A stretch of 64,000 nt of DNA from Spartinivicinus marinus (GCF_026309355.1 NZ_JAPJZK010000001.1:2004501-2068500); one strand, 5' to 3'; positions 1-9,652 are shown, numbered from the stretch's first letter. Notes: generated from the sequence alone by a model not told the origin. Numbers and translations: made by a program.

Positions 1-958
1 CGACGGCAGCGGCAGAGATAGTAATGAATATGACCCAGGAGATGCTGCTCGTGCAGGTGAATGTGGTTTCAATAGTCCCTCAAGAGATACCACAAGCTCA
101 TGGCACGGAACTCATGTGGCAGGCACCATAGCAGCCACATCTAATAATGGCAGCGGAGTTTCTGGCGTTGCTTGGAACGCTAAAATACTACCTGTTCGTG
201 TGTTAGGTAAGTGCGGCGGTTATACCTCAGATATTACTGATGGTATGCGTTGGGCTGCTGGTTTTAAAGTACAGGGAGTTCCTACTAACAGTTATCCAGC
301 TCAAGTCATTAATTTAAGTTTAGGGGGTTATGGTCGTTGCTCTTCAACCTATCGATATACCATTGAAGATATTGTCGAAAAAGGCGTCACAGTAGTAGTT
401 GCTGCCGGAAATGAAAGCATGAATGCCGCAAATGCATCGCCAGGTAACTGTCCAGACGTTATCAATGTTGCCGCTACCAATCGCGATGGCAATAAATCCT
501 GGTACTCTAACTATGGCAGCAAAGTCACTGTAGCAGCTCCAGGTGGTGAAACAAACTATCGAAACAGTGATAACGAGTTAGTTTGGGAAGACAAATCCCA
601 AGGCATTTTATCTACTTTAAATAGTGGCGATGATCGCCCAGGTTCAGATAACTATGAGTTTTATCAGGGAACAAGTATGGCTGCTCCCCATGTGGCAGGT
701 GTAGTAGCATTAATGTACTCAGTTAATCCTGATATTACCCCAAGCCAAGTGAAGTCTATTTTAACTGATACTGCCAGAGATTTTCCAAATAACAGCAAAT
801 GCCATAGCTATGGTTGTGGAGCAGGCATTATTGATGCGTATGCTGCTGTGAAAAAAGCTAAATCATTAGTGAGAAGTACTGAAACTGAACCAGGCTCAGG
901 TGGTACTGGTGGTAACTGTTACTTTGATACATGGGATTGGCGCTGGGTTTGTATTTAA
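1..958 (+). CDS. Secreted subtilisin-like serine protease (S8), 3' part
   Basis: The open frame enters from the left edge; the start and the catalytic Asp region lie outside the window. The visible part begins just before the histidine motif HGTHVAGT, then has the oxyanion-hole segment AAGNES and the catalytic serine motif GTSMAAPHVAG, so two of three triad residues and the Asn are intact. Several cysteines (in KCGGY, GRCSS, GNCPD, KCHSYGCG) suggest a disulphide-bonded extracellular enzyme. After the catalytic domain comes a short Gly/Ser linker and a tail ending in a Trp-rich CYFDTWDWRWVCI. Such enzymes degrade extracellular protein. The first in-frame ATG at 116 falls inside the His motif and is not the start. 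Confidence 0.93.
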   Translation, partial: DGSGRDSNEYDPGDAARAGECGFNSPSRDTTSSWHGTHVAGTIAATSNNGSGVSGVAWNAKILPVRVLGKCGGYTSDITDGMRWAAGFKVQGVPTNSYPAQVINLSLGGYGRCSSTYRYTIEDIVEKGVTVVVAAGNESMNAANASPGNCPDVINVAATNRDGNKSWYSNYGSKVTVAAPGGETNYRNSDNELVWEDKSQGILSTLNSGDDRPGSDNYEFYQGTSMAAPHVAGVVALMYSVNPDITPSQVKSILTDTARDFPNNSKCHSYGCGAGIIDAYAAVKKAKSLVRSTETEPGSGGTGGNCYFDTWDWRWVCI

Positions 959-1389
959 CATACGTGCCTAAATGTCAACCACTATCACCTTGACTGATCA
1001 ACTCGACTCAAAATAACAATTTAACTGATAATGCCTCATTCTTTATGTAGTGAATGGGGTTTAGCCAAAACCATATTATACACTCTACTAGCTGCATAAT
1101 TTACTTCAGACAGCCCATAAAAAAACCCCCGCTATAGTTAATAGCGGGGGGAGTATCTTACCAGACCCTACTCCATAAGAAATCCGCTTTCTTTAATCCA
1201 CGTCCTAAACAACATCCCTGTTGCTACGGGCAAAGAAAACTGGCTGCTATGGTAGCTTAAAATAGAAAACTCTCAATCAGATATACACGCCAATTGTCGT
1301 AAGAAATATCTTACAACTCTCTTCCAACTCTCTTCCAACTCTCATTCGCGCAACAATTTATCGCTCAAACTCGACCATTAAGCGCATTT
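959..1389. other. Intergenic region between convergent genes
   Basis: It holds the minus-strand terminator at 1119-1150 and an 11-base tandem repeat (unit CAACTCTCTTC, about 2.7 copies) at 1314-1343. A small perfect inverted repeat GTAAGA/TCTTAC lies at 1299-1314. No coding frame is visible. Confidence 0.6.
1119..1150 (-). terminator. Rho-independent terminator of the acyl-CoA dehydrogenase gene
   Basis: A perfect 10-bp stem (1126-1135 with 1141-1150, GC-rich at its base) and a 5-base loop. Read on the minus strand the hairpin is followed by seven T residues (1119-1125), the classic intrinsic terminator layout for the gene at 1390-3174. Confidence 0.85.
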
Positions 1390-3174
1390 CTAAAAGTGCT
1401 CTTCTCCAAACTCATACATCGGCCCACAACCAGATCGGATAGCCTCTGCCAGCCCATATACCCTGGGTAATAATCGCTGATTAAAGTAGTTAGCTGTTAA
1501 CAACTTACTTTGTGAAAATTCTCCCTCAGTTTTTTTCTCAAGTGCCGTCTTCACCATCAGCGCCCACATATAGCTGTATGCGGTATAACCAAATACATGA
1601 AGATATTCAACAGATGCGGCCCCAACTTCGTTAACATCATTTGCCGCCTGCTCAATAATCCAGTTCGTTAATTCCACCAGGTTATTTAATGCTCTATCTA
1701 ATGGCTCAATATACTTAATTAATGCAGTATTATTTTTTTCACTATTGATAAAAGCTTTTACTTCTTCAGCAAAACAATTAAAAAACTCACCCTTGTTATG
1801 CACTACTTTTCTGCCCATCAAATCAAGTGCTTGAATACCATTAGTACCCTCATAAATTTGAGCAATTCTCACATCTCGTACCAGCTGCTCTTGCCCCCAT
1901 TCTCTAATGTAACCATGCCCACCGTATACTTGTTGACCTAATACACAATTATCTAGCCCGATATCAGTGAAAAATGCTTTAGTGATCGGAGTTAGTAATG
2001 CTACCAGCTTTTCAGCTGCTGCCTTAGTAGCAGCATCAGTTGAATATTTAGCAATATCTAATTGCATGGCTACATAAGTTGAAAATGCCCTGCCTGCCTC
2101 AGTCATCGCTTTGATATTAAGCAACATTCGCCGTACATCAGCATGTCCAATAATCGGGTCTGCAGCTTGATCAGAGCGTTTACCATCAATAACCGCTTTA
2201 CCTTGAATACGCTCTTTGGCATAGGACAGTGCTTTCTGATATGACATTTCAGAGCAGCCTAAACCCTGAATACCAATCGATAGTCTTTCATAGTTCATCA
2301 TGGTGAACATACAAACCAGACCACGATTTTCTTCACCAACTAAATAACCTTTGGCACCATCAAAGTTCATCACACAAGTTGAGGATGCTTTAATCCCCAT
2401 TTTATGCTCAATTGACCCACAATGTACGGCATTTCTCTCACCTAAAGAGCCATCTTCGTTCACCATTATTTTAGGCACTAAAAATAATGAAATCCCTTTT
2501 GAGCCCGCTGGTGCATCAGGTAATTTTGCTAAAACTAAATGAATGATATTGCCTGTTAAATCATGCTCGCCACCGGTAATAAAAATTTTGGTGCCAGTTA
2601 TTAAAAAGCTGCCGTCAGCCTGAGGCTCTGCTTTAGTACGAATAATGCCTAAATCAGTACCAGCATGAGGCTCTGTTAAACACATTGAACCAGACCATTC
2701 GCCACTGTAAATTTTTTCCAGATAGGTAGTTTTTAATTCTTCAGTGGCATGCTTATCTATAGCAAGGCAAGCACCTGATGACAGGGTTTGGTACAACATA
2801 AATGAGTTATTAGCGCTGTACCCCATTTCTTCCACTTGCACCGCCAGCATTTTAGGCATTCCCATACCACCATACTCGGGGTTACCAGAAAGTCCTACCC
2901 AACCACCCTCTGCATAAGTACGATGCGCCTCTATAAAACCAGAAGGAGTAGTTACTTTACCATCATCCCATTTAACCCCTTCTTCATCACCAGACCGGTT
3001 GATGGGTGCTAATAGGTTTGTAGCTAATTTACCTGCCTCTTCTAAAATGGCATCGGCAGTTTCACGCTCAACCAACTCAGCCAGTGACTCCCATTGAGAC
3101 CACAGTTGATCTGCTTTAAATACGTCATACAGCACAAATTGCATATCTGTGATTGGTGCTTGATACTCAGCCAT
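1390..3174 (-). CDS. Acyl-CoA dehydrogenase, DmdC-like long form
   Basis: This 594-residue flavoenzyme oxidises an acyl-CoA at the alpha-beta position. The N-terminal and middle domains carry the FAD-contact motif CLTEPHAGTDLG (about 165-176) and QVYGGHGY (about 415-422). The catalytic base is probably Glu442 in YEGTNGIQALDL. A roughly 130-residue C-terminal extension (PF12806-type) makes it longer than the ordinary 380-residue family. That length and architecture are those of 3-methylmercaptopropionyl-CoA dehydrogenases and related fatty acyl-CoA dehydrogenases, so DMSP-derived substrates are possible but not shown. The ATG at 3174 is preceded by GGAGGG at about 9 bases. A paralogue lies at 4453-6261, and a strong terminator follows. 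Confidence 0.9.
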   Translation of the reverse strand: MAEYQAPITDMQFVLYDVFKADQLWSQWESLAELVERETADAILEEAGKLATNLLAPINRSGDEEGVKWDDGKVTTPSGFIEAHRTYAEGGWVGLSGNPEYGGMGMPKMLAVQVEEMGYSANNSFMLYQTLSSGACLAIDKHATEELKTTYLEKIYSGEWSGSMCLTEPHAGTDLGIIRTKAEPQADGSFLITGTKIFITGGEHDLTGNIIHLVLAKLPDAPAGSKGISLFLVPKIMVNEDGSLGERNAVHCGSIEHKMGIKASSTCVMNFDGAKGYLVGEENRGLVCMFTMMNYERLSIGIQGLGCSEMSYQKALSYAKERIQGKAVIDGKRSDQAADPIIGHADVRRMLLNIKAMTEAGRAFSTYVAMQLDIAKYSTDAATKAAAEKLVALLTPITKAFFTDIGLDNCVLGQQVYGGHGYIREWGQEQLVRDVRIAQIYEGTNGIQALDLMGRKVVHNKGEFFNCFAEEVKAFINSEKNNTALIKYIEPLDRALNNLVELTNWIIEQAANDVNEVGAASVEYLHVFGYTAYSYMWALMVKTALEKKTEGEFSQSKLLTANYFNQRLLPRVYGLAEAIRSGCGPMYEFGEEHF

Positions 3175-3370
3175 GACTGTGGCCCTCCGCTTGTTTTTTT
3201 AATCAGGATATATCAATAATAAATCAAACATAACCTGCCTGTTACACCATAATTTGACTAATTAGTTTTTGATTCTTTGATATTCTTTCTAAAGGTAAAC
3301 TACTCATTTAAATCTATAATTAACTGCCAATCCCATAATGGAACAAATCAGATGTAAGGACACAAATAAG

Positions 3371-3964
3371 ATGCCCATAAAATTTTTGAGTATTTTTATC
3401 TTAAGCTTTTTTAGTTACAGCTATTGTGCTGCCGATAACTTTATTAATGGCATAGCTGTTAGTACCGGACCAGAAACCAATTCAAACGCAGATATGGACA
3501 GTTATCGGCTTTCATTACTTTGGGACTGGCAACAGGACTGGTTACAAGGGTCTAATTGGCTGCTTTCTGGTTACTATGATTTAAGCCTCTTTTATTGGGA
3601 AAACCAACTTAACCATCAGGATAACCTGTCTGCCGAAGGTAATGGGTCTACTACTGGTATCTCATTTAGCCCAGTATTTAGAATTAAGCCTAGACAGCCT
3701 TTATGGAACACCTTTACCCCCTATGTCGAAATTGGGGTAGGGGCAACCTTGTTAACCCATTCACGCATCGTAGCAAAAGCTACTACTGCCGTAGACCTTG
3801 GCAACAACTTCCAATTTGAAGACCGTATCGGTTTAGGGCTGCAACTTGGCAGCCAGCAACAGTTTGAGCTAGGCTATCGCTATATTCACTATTCGAATGC
3901 AGGTATTACCAGTGACAATGACGGAATCGATTTTCAACAGTTACACCTCAGCTTCTGGTTTTAG
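3371..3964 (+). CDS. PagL-like lipid A 3-O-deacylase (acyloxyacyl hydrolase)
   Basis: A small outer-membrane beta-barrel enzyme that removes an ester-linked acyl chain from lipid A. The C-terminal half has the family pattern: a glycine-rich barrel strand (YVEIGVGATLL), FEDRIGLGLQLG, and the active-site segment YRYIHYSNAGI, whose His and Ser match the catalytic pair of Pseudomonas PagL. It ends in Phe (LSFWF), as outer-membrane barrels do. The ATG at 3371 is preferred over the in-frame ATG at 3338. It is preceded by AAGGA about 12 bases upstream and gives a clean signal peptide (MPIKFLSIFILSFF). It is a single gene between two acyl-CoA dehydrogenase genes on the other strand. Confidence 0.85.
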   Translation: MPIKFLSIFILSFFSYSYCAADNFINGIAVSTGPETNSNADMDSYRLSLLWDWQQDWLQGSNWLLSGYYDLSLFYWENQLNHQDNLSAEGNGSTTGISFSPVFRIKPRQPLWNTFTPYVEIGVGATLLTHSRIVAKATTAVDLGNNFQFEDRIGLGLQLGSQQQFELGYRYIHYSNAGITSDNDGIDFQQLHLSFWF

Positions 3965-4074
3965 CTGGATTCAGCTTGCTCAATATAATTTTTGGGGTTT
4001 ATCCATCAAGTCTACTCAGCTAGCTGACTATCAGTCTTAGCCAACCAGCCGATTCAATCACTGTTGCAGTAATT

Positions 4075-4320
4075 ATGAAGTTTATTTTTCAGTGGCTATG
4101 CACTAAGTTGCTTCCCAGCTGGATGCGTAATAAAACACCTGACGCAAAACACTTCTACCGTCGGCTATTTACCGATACTTACCAAAATAAAAAACAACGA
4201 CTCGCTATTTACTGGTTGATACTGGGAGGCTTTCTCACCCAAATAAATTCACTACCTGCTATAGTTTGCTTATTATTAATCGCCACCTTTGCCACTTTTG
4301 CAATACTCGATGAAGGCTAG
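4075..4320 (+). CDS. Small hypothetical membrane protein
   Basis: An 81-residue product with a basic N-terminal half (KTPDAKHFYRRLF, QNKKQR) and two hydrophobic stretches near the C-terminus (AIYWLILGGFLTQI and AIVCLLLIATFATFAIL), so probably a two-helix inner-membrane protein. No recognised family. The ribosome binding site is weak. It lies downstream of the PagL gene on the same strand and could be co-transcribed. Moderate support as a real gene. Confidence 0.45.
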   Translation: MKFIFQWLCTKLLPSWMRNKTPDAKHFYRRLFTDTYQNKKQRLAIYWLILGGFLTQINSLPAIVCLLLIATFATFAILDEG

Positions 4321-4338
4321 TTTTTTAACAGACATAAT

Positions 4339-4365
4339 AAAAAAAGCCCGTAGTGACCTACGGGC
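4339..4365 (-). terminator. Rho-independent terminator of the second acyl-CoA dehydrogenase gene
   Basis: An 8-bp perfect stem (GCCCGTAG at 4346-4353 with its complement at 4358-4365) and a 4-base loop. On the minus strand it is followed by a run of seven T residues, placing it downstream of the gene at 4453-6261. Confidence 0.8.
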
Positions 4366-4452
4366 AAATCATCGCTGCTAAAACCTTCTATACCTTTTAC
4401 GATATATAAACTTTTGATTTCACAAATAAATAACTCTTACTATTAAAGGTAA

Positions 4453-6261
4453 TTACATTAATACTTCACCAAACTCTGACGTTTCTATTGCCATTATATT
4501 GTCAGCACCTGACAATATAGTAGTTTTATGTGTTAGTGTGCGAGGCAAAATCCGCTGGAAATAAAACTGCGCAGTTTTCAATTTACCTTGGTAAAAGCTT
4601 TCTTCAGTGGTGCCCGCCGCCAGCTTTTCACTGGCTACTTTTGCCATTTCTGCCCAGAAATAAGCTAAGCAGGCGTAACCAGAATACATTAAGTAGTCAT
4701 AGGCTGCGGCCCCGACCTCATCTCTATTCTGCATGGCAGCCATTCCAATTTTCATGGTTAGCTCACCCCACTCTTTATTAAGTGCCGCTAGTGGTTCAAC
4801 AAACTCTTTTATAGCCTCATTTTCTTCATTGGCCTTACAGAATTTATACACTATTTTGGTAAAGCGTTTTAACGATTCACCTTGGGTCATCAGCACTTTA
4901 CGGCCCAATAAATCCAGTGCTTGAATACCTGTTGTGCCTTCATACATTAATGCTATACGACAGTCGCGAACATTCTGCTCCATGCCCCACTCACTGATAT
5001 AACCATGCCCACCAAACACTTGCATCCCATGGTTAGCTGCCTCAAAGCCCACTTCTGTCATAAACGCTTTAGCAATAGGGGTTAAGAAAGACAATAACTG
5101 ATCTGCTTCTTCCCGCTCTTCCTCACTTTCAGCCTGTTTAGCTATATCCACTAATTTCGCGGCATAATAAGCCAGCGCTCGGTTACCTTCAGCAAATGAC
5201 TTAATGGTAAGCAACATCCGTCGTACATCGGGGTGCACAATAATGGGATCAGCTGGTTTATCTGGTGATTTCGGCCCCGTTAATGAACGCATTTGTAGTC
5301 GCTCATTGGCGTAAGCCAGTGCACCTTGATAGGACACTTCAGTATGAGCTAACCCTTGTAAACCAGTACCTAATCGCGCCGTATTCATAAAAGTAAACAT
5401 GCAGTTTAAGCCTTTATTAGGCGGCCCGATTAAATAACCCGTGGCACTATCAAAGTTCATTACACAAGTAGCATTACCGTGAATACCCATTTTGTGCTCT
5501 AGCGATCCACAACTGACTTCATTACGATCGCCAAGCTCGCCTTGTTCGTTAGGTACGAACTTCGGCACGATAAATAACGAAATACCTTTAGTGCCGCTTG
5601 GCGCATCTGGCAGTCTTGCCAATACGATATGCACAATATTGTCTGCCATATCGTGCTCACCAGCAGAAATAAATATTTTGGTACCTGAGATTTTATAGCT
5701 ACCATCGGCTTGAGGTTCAGCCTTGGTTCTAAGCAAACCTAAATCAGTTCCACAGTGTGGTTCAGTAAGACACATCGTACCTGTCCACTCACCTGAAATC
5801 AGCTTGGTCAAATACAACTGTTTTTGTTCTTCCGTACCATGCTCAGCTAAGGTATTCATCGCTCCATGGCTCAGGCCTGGGTACATACCCCAGGACCAGT
5901 TAGACTCACCTATCAACTCACTCATTACCAGTCCTAGTGATTCTGGCAGCCCTTGGCCACCATACTCTGGTTCATGAGCTAATGAAGGCCAACCACCTTC
6001 AACATATTGTTGATAGGCTTCTTTAAAACCAGTTGGAGTCTTTACTTCTCCATCAGTTAACTGGCAACCTTCCTGATCACCCACCTGGTTTAGAGGTGCC
6101 AGTACCTGCTCACAAAATTTAGCGCCTTCTTCCAAAATGGCATTGACCATATCTGGGGTGGCTTCCTCACAGCCTGGCAAAGTTGCGTAGTGTTCTGGGT
6201 AAGACAGCACTTCATCACGCACAAACCGGATATCTCGTAAGGGGGCTTTATACTCTGGCAT
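4453..6261 (-). CDS. Acyl-CoA dehydrogenase, DmdC-like long form (paralogue)
   Basis: A 602-residue flavoenzyme of the same long architecture as the protein at 1390-3174. Shared motifs include [25 protein letters not shown] and [17 protein letters not shown], with the Glu of YEGTTG the expected catalytic base, followed by the C-terminal extension domain. The ATG at 6261 is chosen over an in-frame TTG at 6267: GAGG at 6272-6275 lies about 10 bases upstream of the ATG but only 3-4 from the TTG. The two copies are clearly diverged paralogues rather than a recent duplication, so different chain length or substrate range is likely. The substrate cannot be told from sequence. Confidence 0.9.
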   Translation of the reverse strand: MPEYKAPLRDIRFVRDEVLSYPEHYATLPGCEEATPDMVNAILEEGAKFCEQVLAPLNQVGDQEGCQLTDGEVKTPTGFKEAYQQYVEGGWPSLAHEPEYGGQGLPESLGLVMSELIGESNWSWGMYPGLSHGAMNTLAEHGTEEQKQLYLTKLISGEWTGTMCLTEPHCGTDLGLLRTKAEPQADGSYKISGTKIFISAGEHDMADNIVHIVLARLPDAPSGTKGISLFIVPKFVPNEQGELGDRNEVSCGSLEHKMGIHGNATCVMNFDSATGYLIGPPNKGLNCMFTFMNTARLGTGLQGLAHTEVSYQGALAYANERLQMRSLTGPKSPDKPADPIIVHPDVRRMLLTIKSFAEGNRALAYYAAKLVDIAKQAESEEEREEADQLLSFLTPIAKAFMTEVGFEAANHGMQVFGGHGYISEWGMEQNVRDCRIALMYEGTTGIQALDLLGRKVLMTQGESLKRFTKIVYKFCKANEENEAIKEFVEPLAALNKEWGELTMKIGMAAMQNRDEVGAAAYDYLMYSGYACLAYFWAEMAKVASEKLAAGTTEESFYQGKLKTAQFYFQRILPRTLTHKTTILSGADNIMAIETSEFGEVLM

Positions 6262-6566
6262 TGTCAACGCACCTCAATATTATTCTCGTTATACCCTGGA
6301 TATATTGATAGTTTAGCTTTCTTAGTGACCACTTCTCTGAATTAGGCTCAGTGATCGAAACCTCATAAAATCAAACAATTGTTTAAAACATAAGTTCAGT
6401 TTTGTCTATTGTCAAGCATGATTGTTTTTCTTACATAGTATTTTTATTGACTAGCAAGCCACACAGAAGACAAAACATGTGCTTTTAAAGACTAGCCTTC
6501 ACATTGTGACTATTTATAGAGAAAGAGGTTTAAGATTCGCTAAAGATTGGGTATGCAGTAAGAGAC
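6262..6566. other. Intergenic, AT-rich
   Basis: Upstream region of the minus-strand acyl-CoA dehydrogenase and downstream region of the SprA-like gene. No terminator, repeat or coding frame is convincing here. Confidence 0.4.
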
Positions 6567-7535
6567 TTATGCTATTAAATCAACGGGAGTTTGGTTTGTC
6601 TGCTGGCTGCTTCTAGCCAACTCAACAAAATCATTATAGATGGCAAGGTTTCGGCGGTTCAGCTCAGTTTGGGGCTCAACTATTTCAGCCTGTGCTGCAG
6701 TTGTTTCGTTAGCAGCTGTAGATTGGGCCTGCGCTGTTGCTTGGGTCTCTTCGCTATTTTGCGTTGACTCTGAAGCCTCAGCCGTAGTGGTTTCTGCTGT
6801 CACCTCGTCTGACTCTACATCAGCTTGACGCTCCGCCTCAGCAATTTCAGCCTCTTCTTGCTGCTGAATGGCCAAATCTTGTCGCGCCTGTAGCTCTAGC
6901 TGAGTCGCTTGTGCGGCGACAGCTCGATCTTGGGCAGATGGTTGTGCAGGCGCCAATGCTGCTCGCCGAATTGTTTGGGCTTTTTGGATGGTTGCTTCTG
7001 GATTATTGGCTACCGGCCCCGCATCAATCGGTACTTCTCCTCCGACTGCATAGGCAACACCATCAGGTCCACGCTGTAGCGTAAAACTGGCTGCTCCCGC
7101 AAACCGACCACCCACCGCCTGGTGGGCTTGCTCATGAGCACGCACTTCTCGATCACGTCGAGCCAATTCTCTAATAACAGCTAAGTCCTGTTGCTCCTGC
7201 TGAGCCTGCTGTTGTTGTTCAAGTTGTTGCTGCTGTTCTTGAACTTGTTGTTGCTCTTGAATTTGTTGATTAGGCTGCTGTTGAACCTGTTGTGAGCTTT
7301 GCTCTTCACTTTCTTGCTGAGCTTGCACAATTTCTTGCTGATGGTTACGTGCCTGTTCTTCAGAAGAGGAAGGAGATTGTTCAATTTCTCGCTTGGGAGC
7401 AAGCTCAGGGGTTTGGTCAATAGGCGCAAAGGTAGTGGCTTCGGTTTCTGCCCGGCTAATGGCATCCGAAGGTTTACCCGGTGGAGAAAAAGGCGTTACC
7501 ACCGTTGGAGTTAAAACTGGAGTAACTACCTGCAT
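6567..7535 (-). CDS. SprA-related putative metalloprotease (CJM1_0395-type)
   Basis: A 322-residue protein. The central domain carries RAHEQAHQAVGG, an HExxH zinc-protease-like motif. It is followed by GGRFAGAASF, GPDGVAYAVGGEVPID and a conserved basic helix (QKAQTIRRAALAPAQPS), the signature of the SprA-related family (PF12118). The N-terminal third is disordered, with a glutamine-rich tract encoded at about 7190-7300; the C-terminal third is Ala/Glu/Thr-rich. No signal peptide. The start ATG has AGAGG about 9 bases upstream. The role is unknown; proteolysis is inferred from the motif only. The minus-strand gene just upstream, 110 bases away, encodes a flagellar-rod-like small protein. Confidence 0.8.
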   Translation of the reverse strand: MQVVTPVLTPTVVTPFSPPGKPSDAISRAETEATTFAPIDQTPELAPKREIEQSPSSSEEQARNHQQEIVQAQQESEEQSSQQVQQQPNQQIQEQQQVQEQQQQLEQQQQAQQEQQDLAVIRELARRDREVRAHEQAHQAVGGRFAGAASFTLQRGPDGVAYAVGGEVPIDAGPVANNPEATIQKAQTIRRAALAPAQPSAQDRAVAAQATQLELQARQDLAIQQQEEAEIAEAERQADVESDEVTAETTTAEASESTQNSEETQATAQAQSTAANETTAAQAEIVEPQTELNRRNLAIYNDFVELARSSQQTNQTPVDLIA

Positions 7536-7645
7536 TTATATTTACCTCTTACGAGGGTTTGACCACTTTTATAGAAGGTTGTTTCTAGAATGTTTTTCGG
7601 CTGCTTATAGGTCAGCTTTAGCTTTAGTCGTTTTATAAAGGCTGA

Positions 7646-7882
7646 TTACGCTAGCGTATCGATCAAGGTTCCCATATTTTCATCAGCGGCTTTTATTACT
7701 TTGGCTGAAGCTTCAACGGTATGTTTATTTACCTTTAGATCAACGATGGCTTCCGTAATTTTATTCATGGAAAAACTATCGCGCGCATTGGCTTCAGCAA
7801 TGGTTTCCGCCGATGCTTGCAACCCTTGCATACCCCGTTGAATACCCGCTAAGCCTGCACCAAAAGCAGAGTTTACTTGCAT
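7646..7882 (-). CDS. Small flagellar rod/hook C-terminal-like protein
   Basis: 78 residues. The N-terminal part (FGAGLAGIQRGMQGL, ASAETIAEANARD) resembles the start of flagellar rod and hook proteins. The C-terminal part (IVDLKVNKHTVEASAKVIKAADENMGTLIDTL) resembles the Flg_bbr_C helix of FlgB/C/E/F/G. It looks like a rod-protein coiled coil without the central domain. The start has AGGAGG about 8 bases upstream. No other flagellar gene is visible nearby, so a flagellar role is inference from similarity. It sits next to the SprA-like gene and probably shares its transcript. Confidence 0.65.
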   Translation of the reverse strand: MQVNSAFGAGLAGIQRGMQGLQASAETIAEANARDSFSMNKITEAIVDLKVNKHTVEASAKVIKAADENMGTLIDTLA

Positions 7883-8049
7883 TGGTTAGTCCTCCTACAC
7901 TTAGAAATACTATATAACTTTGGAGCAGTAGGATATTTATCCACCCCCAACTCCAAGCAAACTTATAGCTCTGTAGATTATTTAAACACAAGCCGCTGCT
8001 GCTCGATAAAATGGATTTTTCATAATAAGGGTACTTGTTATAAATAAGG

Positions 8050-8727
8050 CTACAAACTCGGCAGCTTTAGATAGGCACTAACACTCTCAGGCGTAGGCTG
8101 CTCTTGATAAGGTACTACCCCAAGGCAAGGGGTTGGCAGCATTTGCTGAAGGGTTTCGATATTAGCTTCTAAATGCGACATTTCCGGCTGTACTTGATTC
8201 GCTACCCAGCCTGCCACAGTCAAGCCATCTCGAACGACTGCTTCATAAGTTAATAGCGCATGGTTGATACAGCCTAGCTTCATTCCAACCACTACTATCA
8301 CCTGGCAATTAAGCTGCTTAGCTACATCGGCTAGTGTTTCTCGGTAATTGAGGGGAACTCGCCACCCCCCAGCACCTTCAATTAACTTAAAGTCTGCTGG
8401 TTGCATTAAAGCCCCTCGGCAATAGCCAACTAATCTATCGGCACGTATAGGCTTGTTTATTTCTGCTGCCGCTATATGTGGGGCAACGGGTGGCTCTAAA
8501 GCAATAGGGTTGACCTGCTGATAAGGCAGCTTAACTGTGGAGCACTGCTGTAGCCCAAGCGCATCCTCATTTTGCAGACCCTCTACTGTTTGGTTGCAAC
8601 CTGCTGCCACTGGCTTTAGTCCAATAGTACTGAGGCCCTGCTGCCTCGCTTTGTGTAGCAAACCACAGCTAATCAGGGTTTTGCCTACTTCAGTATCTGT
8701 GCCGGTTACAAAAAATGGTTTAGTCAT
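8050..8727 (-). CDS. bioD: Dethiobiotin synthetase BioD
   Basis: ATP-dependent carboxylation of 7,8-diaminopelargonate to dethiobiotin, the penultimate step of biotin synthesis, in the cytosol. The 225-residue protein opens with the P-loop GTDTEVGKT (residues about 8-16) and has the KPVAAGC and EGAGGWRVPL segments of the family, with the typical length. It is the last gene of bioBFHCD and overlaps the end of bioC by 8 bases, which suggests translational coupling. Confidence 0.95.
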   Translation of the reverse strand: MTKPFFVTGTDTEVGKTLISCGLLHKARQQGLSTIGLKPVAAGCNQTVEGLQNEDALGLQQCSTVKLPYQQVNPIALEPPVAPHIAAAEINKPIRADRLVGYCRGALMQPADFKLIEGAGGWRVPLNYRETLADVAKQLNCQVIVVVGMKLGCINHALLTYEAVVRDGLTVAGWVANQVQPEMSHLEANIETLQQMLPTPCLGVVPYQEQPTPESVSAYLKLPSL

Positions 8728-9652
8728 TGGGCTTTTTTAAAATTGAATAAAAAACTTGATAAGTAGCTGGTAGGCCTGAAGGCTGCCGGAAAGCTTCATA
8801 CTGGTTCGTTAATTGCCGATACTGTTGGCGGCTCATTAGCCCAGACCGGCGTTTGCCATTAACAGTACCAGCGCCAATATTTTTTAACCCCTGCAATATC
8901 GCTTTCAGGTTTTGCTCATAAGCCACTTCTTGCTTATTTTTAGCCTGAACAATCTGAAAACCACTGCCGTTGATCTGTTGGCGATGCCAGTTTTCACTGG
9001 GGTATTTATTCACATGAGCATAGCGATCAATCTGTTGCCAGGCTTGACTTAATTCTGCCAAAGTACCTTCCGTTAAAGTACTCAATACAAAGTAGCCCCC
9101 TGGTTTTAAAGCTTGTTGTATCTGGCTTAGCAGCTTAGGAAAAGACTGGCACCACTGAATTGCTAGACTGGAGAAAACTAAATCAATACTGTTTTCTTGT
9201 AAGGGTAATTGCTCTGCGTCCCCACAACACCAGTTTGCAGTAACATTTTGGCTAGAACGAGCATGAACTAACATCCCATAGGCTAAATCCAAACCAAATA
9301 ACTGCCCCATCGGATAACGCTGAGTTAGTTGTTGCAAACCTTTACCAGTACCGCAGCCGAGATCAACAACAACTGAGTGATCCGGCAAAGCCGGCAGCTC
9401 CTGAACCAATTGCTCCAATACTTGTTGCTGTAGCTTTGCAGCACTGTCATAACAGGGTGCAGCCTGACTAAAAGCAGCTGCAACTTTTTGTTTATCAACA
9501 ACTGTTTGATTGACCACTTGCTTATCGGTAGCTTGTTTGTCAATGATGCCATGTTCATCAACAACCAAATGCTGGCTTTCATAAGTTGCAGGATGATATT
9601 CACCAACAGTTCCCCCAGCCCACGGAAAGTCGAGTGTATCCAGCCTTTTCAT
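8720..9652 (-). CDS. bioC: Malonyl-ACP O-methyltransferase BioC with N-terminal extension
   Basis: Methylates malonyl-ACP with SAM to mask the free carboxyl so that fatty-acid synthesis can build the pimeloyl chain. Class I methyltransferase motif VVDLGCGTGKGLQ and the IQWCQSFP segment typical of BioC are present. The protein is about 310 residues, against about 250 in E. coli, because some 50 residues precede the conserved KVAAAFSQAAPCYD start. This extension has a repeated DKQ pattern (DKQATDKQ, VVDKQK). The ATG at 9652 overlaps the bioH stop (TGATG); a GTG at 9655 is also possible. An internal start nearer the domain cannot be excluded. Confidence 0.92.
   Translation of the reverse strand: MKRLDTLDFPWAGGTVGEYHPATYESQHLVVDEHGIIDKQATDKQVVNQTVVDKQKVAAAFSQAAPCYDSAAKLQQQVLEQLVQELPALPDHSVVVDLGCGTGKGLQQLTQRYPMGQLFGLDLAYGMLVHARSSQNVTANWCCGDAEQLPLQENSIDLVFSSLAIQWCQSFPKLLSQIQQALKPGGYFVLSTLTEGTLAELSQAWQQIDRYAHVNKYPSENWHRQQINGSGFQIVQAKNKQEVAYEQNLKAILQGLKNIGAGTVNGKRRSGLMSRQQYRQLTNQYEAFRQPSGLPATYQVFYSILKKPND

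Noticed and set aside
116-958. An ATG at 116 as the start of the subtilase
   Set aside because: The ATG codes within the histidine active-site motif; the frame is open to the window edge, so the gene starts outside.
3338-3370. An upstream ATG start for the PagL-like gene
   Set aside because: No ribosome binding site and it would bury the signal peptide; the ATG at 3371 is better placed.
7190-7300. Glutamine-codon tract as a CRISPR-like or satellite repeat
   Set aside because: It is a coding low-complexity tract inside the SprA-like gene, with irregular units and no spacers.
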